DNA of 64,000 nucleotides from positions 496,001 through 560,000 of the forward strand of contig NZ_SWFP01000005.1 in NCBI RefSeq assembly GCF_005869225.1, in the 5' to 3' direction. This DNA is from Dyadobacter bucti (GTDB taxonomy: Bacteria; Bacteroidota; Bacteroidia; Cytophagales; Spirosomataceae). The translations under genes were made by a program, and so were the position numbers. Under the pieces are notes generated by a model, which was not told where the DNA came from, searched no databases, and saw only the letters and a list, made by a program, of their open reading frames with translations. Positions 61,592 through 64,000 of the stretch are shown one piece after another (position 1 is the stretch's first letter; each line of letters begins with the position of its first letter).

Positions 61592-62685
61592 TCCCTTTCC
61601 TGGATTTGAATGAGGTGAATGCACCTTATCTGACCGCTATTGAAGAAGCTTCATTACGGGTACTTCGATCTGGCTGGTATATTCTGGGTAATGAATTAAA
61701 GCAGTTTGAAAAAGCTTTTGCAGCATATTGCGGGGCGGATCACTGTATTGGCGTGGCCAATGGGCTGGATGCCATTACCCTTATTTTGAAAGCATTTGAC
61801 TTTCCAGAAGGGAGTGAGGTTATTGTTCCGGCTAATACGTATATCGCTTCCGTATTGCCCGTCAGCTTTCTCAATCTGGTTCCGGTTTTGGTAGAGCCGG
61901 ATCCTGTTACTATGCTCCTGGATCCCGGCAGGATAGAGGAAAAAATTACGGAGAAAACCCGGGCCATCATCAGTGTCGATCTGTATGGCCGTAGCTGCGA
62001 AATGGATCCGATTACGAAGCTCGCTGAGAAGCATAACCTGAAAGTAATCACCGATGCAGCCCAGGCACATGGTGCGATGTATCAAAACAGGAAAGTTGGC
62101 AGTATTGCCGATGCGACTGCTTTCAGCTTTTATCCTACGAAAAACCTTGGGGCACTGGGTGATGCAGGTGCGGTTACAACTTGCGATGAACAGCTTGCTG
62201 AAAAAATAAGATGCCTGAGAAATTACGGGTCGGTAGTGAGATATCAGAATGATTACCAGGGGATTAATTCCAGGCTGGACGAGCTGCAGGCAGCGATCCT
62301 GCACGTCAAGTTGCCTTTTCTGGATCCGGAAAACAAAAGAAGGCGCCAAATAGCGGCCCGGTACCTGAGCGGGATCGAAGTACGTAATCTCACGTTACCA
62401 CCGGCCGACAGGCCGATGGAAGATGTCTGGCACCTGTTTGTAGTCAGGCATCCCAAAAAGGCTGAACTGATCAGTTATCTGGATTCGAAAAACATACAAA
62501 CGAATGTACATTACCCGCTGCCAATCCATAAACAACAGGCTTACCAGCATCTCCATGGACTGGACTTGCCTGTTACCGAGCAGATTCACCGGGAAGTAGT
62601 TAGTTTGCCTCTCAACCCTGTTCTGACCGACGAAGACGTTGATTATATCATACATACTTTGAATCAATTTGACGATCATTTATGA
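61588..62685 (+). CDS. DegT/DnrJ/EryC1/StrS sugar aminotransferase
   Basis: 365 residues. PLP-dependent; the PLP lysine is in FYPTKNLGALGDAGAV and the DAAQAHGA motif is present. N-terminal IPFLDLNEVNAPY and the C-terminal NVHYPLPIHKQ are family marks. Follows the ketoisomerase, so it probably forms the 3-amino sugar (FdtB/QdtB role). Overlaps both neighbours by four bases. Confidence 0.94.
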   Translation: MIPFLDLNEVNAPYLTAIEEASLRVLRSGWYILGNELKQFEKAFAAYCGADHCIGVANGLDAITLILKAFDFPEGSEVIVPANTYIASVLPVSFLNLVPVLVEPDPVTMLLDPGRIEEKITEKTRAIISVDLYGRSCEMDPITKLAEKHNLKVITDAAQAHGAMYQNRKVGSIADATAFSFYPTKNLGALGDAGAVTTCDEQLAEKIRCLRNYGSVVRYQNDYQGINSRLDELQAAILHVKLPFLDPENKRRRQIAARYLSGIEVRNLTLPPADRPMEDVWHLFVVRHPKKAELISYLDSKNIQTNVHYPLPIHKQQAYQHLHGLDLPVTEQIHREVVSLPLNPVLTDEDVDYIIHTLNQFDDHL

Positions 62686-63602
62686 AATTATCCGTCATTA
62701 TCCCGGTATATAACAGCGAAAAGACGATCGCCCCTCTGGTAGAAACTTTACTGCACGCCCTTTCCGCTATCTCTTTCGAAATCGTGATGGTGAATGATGG
62801 CAGCCGGGATTCCTCGGAAGTGATTTGCAAGGAAATAGCCAGTAACTACTCTAATGTAAAATTCATTTCTCTCCGTCGTAATTATGGTGAATTTAATGCT
62901 GTTATGTGCGGGTTAAATTGGGCATATGGAGACTACTCGGTAATGATAGATGATGATTTTCAAAATCCTCCTGCCGAAATTTTGAAATTGGTTGAGAAGG
63001 CGGAAAGTGAAAATTGTGACGTTGTGTATACGTACTATGCAAGAAAACAGCATTCCGTCGGGCGTAATCTGGGCAGTAAAATGGTGAACTGGCTGACAGG
63101 CTATTTGCTCAACAAACCGAAGGGTCTTTACTTATCCAGCTTCAAATTGATCAGAAAAGAGGTGGTCCGGGAAATTATTAAATACCAGGGGCCATATCCT
63201 TATATCGACGGGCTGATTTTCAGGATTACCCGTAGCATAGGAACAGTTTCCGTCACCCATTTGAAAAGAGAAGAGGGCGTGTCCAATTATACATGGACCA
63301 AGTTGATCTCTTTGTTTCTCAACATACTTTTTTGTTATTCTTCCCTGCCGATCCGGCTTTTCGTACCCATCGGCTTAGGGTTGTTCGGGCTGGGATTTTT
63401 GCTTTTGTGCTTCCTAACGTTACAATGGATTATCGGCCCCGACCCGAAAGGCTGGCAGGTGGTGACTGCAACGTTCATTTTTGTGGGCGGGATCCAATGC
63501 ATCCTGCTGAGTGTGCTCGGAGAATACATCGGGAAAAGTTTTATGGCCCAAAGCGGCCAGCCGCAATATGTGATCAAGTACAACAGCGAAGAGGCGCTAT
63601 GA
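62682..63602 (+). CDS. Family 2 glycosyltransferase (DPM1/GtrB-like)
   Basis: 306 residues. GT-A nucleotide-sugar domain: KLSVIIPVYNSEKTIAPLVETL, VMVNDGSRDSS, and the D-D metal site in VMIDDDFQNPP. Two C-terminal membrane helices (IRLFVPIGLGLFGLGFLLLCFL and a second around FIFVGGIQCILLSVLGEYIG). Likely transfers a sugar to a polyprenyl phosphate in surface polysaccharide synthesis. Overlaps both neighbours by four bases. Confidence 0.93.
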   Translation: MKLSVIIPVYNSEKTIAPLVETLLHALSAISFEIVMVNDGSRDSSEVICKEIASNYSNVKFISLRRNYGEFNAVMCGLNWAYGDYSVMIDDDFQNPPAEILKLVEKAESENCDVVYTYYARKQHSVGRNLGSKMVNWLTGYLLNKPKGLYLSSFKLIRKEVVREIIKYQGPYPYIDGLIFRITRSIGTVSVTHLKREEGVSNYTWTKLISLFLNILFCYSSLPIRLFVPIGLGLFGLGFLLLCFLTLQWIIGPDPKGWQVVTATFIFVGGIQCILLSVLGEYIGKSFMAQSGQPQYVIKYNSEEAL

Positions 63603-64000
63603 TAAACAACAGACTGGAATATCAGCGGATGTACGATGTGGAGCGGAAACTATGGTGGTATCAAATCCTGCATTCTAAAGTGCTGGGGCACATCAGGCGG
63701 CATTTCAAGACTGATCATTCTGAAATACGGATTCTGGATGCGGCCTGCGGGACAGGCGGCCTGTTATCTTTTTTGAGGGAAAAAGGATATAATCATCTCA
63801 CCGGGTTCGATTATTCGGCTCACGCTATTGATTTTTCAAGAGAAAGAAATCTTGAAGTAAACTTTGGAGACCTCAAAAAAGTAGGAGAATTCAGACCTGG
63901 AAAGGTTTTTGATGTCATTTGCTGTAACGATGCACTCTACTTTCTGACGGATGAGGAAATTATTTCAGCACTTAAGTCCTTTAAGGAAAAGCTCAATCCG
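63599..64000 (+). CDS. Class I SAM-dependent methyltransferase, 5' part
   Basis: 134 residues visible; the gene continues past the window edge. SAM motif I ILDAACGTGGLLSFL at about 45-58, later motif VICCNDALYFL. Overlaps the glycosyltransferase by four bases (ATGA), so it is part of the same unit. Target could be a sugar or lipid intermediate; not determinable here. Confidence 0.85.
   Translation, partial: MINNRLEYQRMYDVERKLWWYQILHSKVLGHIRRHFKTDHSEIRILDAACGTGGLLSFLREKGYNHLTGFDYSAHAIDFSRERNLEVNFGDLKKVGEFRPGKVFDVICCNDALYFLTDEEIISALKSFKEKLNP

Overview
The window looks like a chromosomal segment of a Bacteroidota bacterium, most likely of the Cytophagales/Spirosomaceae type (Dyadobacter-like; genus is inference). 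The signs are two SusC/SusD pairs, a FecI/FecR-type sigma/anti-sigma pair next to a SusC with an STN domain, a biosynthetic arginine decarboxylase of the Bacteroidota type, leaderless-looking starts without Shine-Dalgarno sequences, and at least one convincing TTG-N17-TAnnTTTG promoter. No prophage, insertion sequence, rRNA or CRISPR array was seen. One tRNA (Pro, GGG) is present.

Left part (1-12 kb): the 3' end of argB, then a same-strand block encoding a haem/copper-monooxygenase-like secreted protein, a giant FG-GAP/ASPIC-UnbV protein, a vanadium-haloperoxidase-like enzyme and a SusC/SusD pair, closed by a clear intrinsic terminator. The block has no glycoside hydrolase and reads like an extracellular oxidative system coupled to an uptake pair. 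12-20 kb: redoxin-like protein and argH, an NlpC/P60 hydrolase, purM, a small membrane protein, a nitronate monooxygenase, an ArsR-SRPBCC pair, a bestrophin and a DUF1543 protein. 20-26.8 kb: a TonB-dependent receptor under an AraC regulator, then a chromate module made of a ChrB-domain/AraC fusion, ChrA and a DUF2490 protein.

Middle (26.8-44 kb): a second SusC/SusD locus on the minus strand, in transcription order sigma factor, FecR, SusC (with STN), SusD and two paralogous FAD-dependent oxidoreductases, again without glycoside hydrolases. Then tRNA-Pro with its terminator, and a TetR-TolC-adaptor-RND efflux operon whose TetR gene appears to carry a one-base frameshift in its first helix.

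Right part (44-64 kb): arginine decarboxylase, a tiny lipoprotein, a HAD-IIIA phosphatase lacking its zinc cysteines, hemE, a TonB receptor under a TPP riboswitch (hence a likely thiamine importer), a RelE/ParE toxin-antitoxin pair, ornithine aminotransferase with an S41 peptidase, a small stress membrane protein, a GH3-family protein, an SbcC-like ATPase preceded by a ~70-bp tandem repeat, and the beginning of a surface-polysaccharide cluster (polytopic membrane protein, sugar ketoisomerase, aminotransferase, glycosyltransferase, methyltransferase cut by the window edge). Arginine/ornithine metabolism recurs (argB, argH, speA, rocD) but the genes are scattered.
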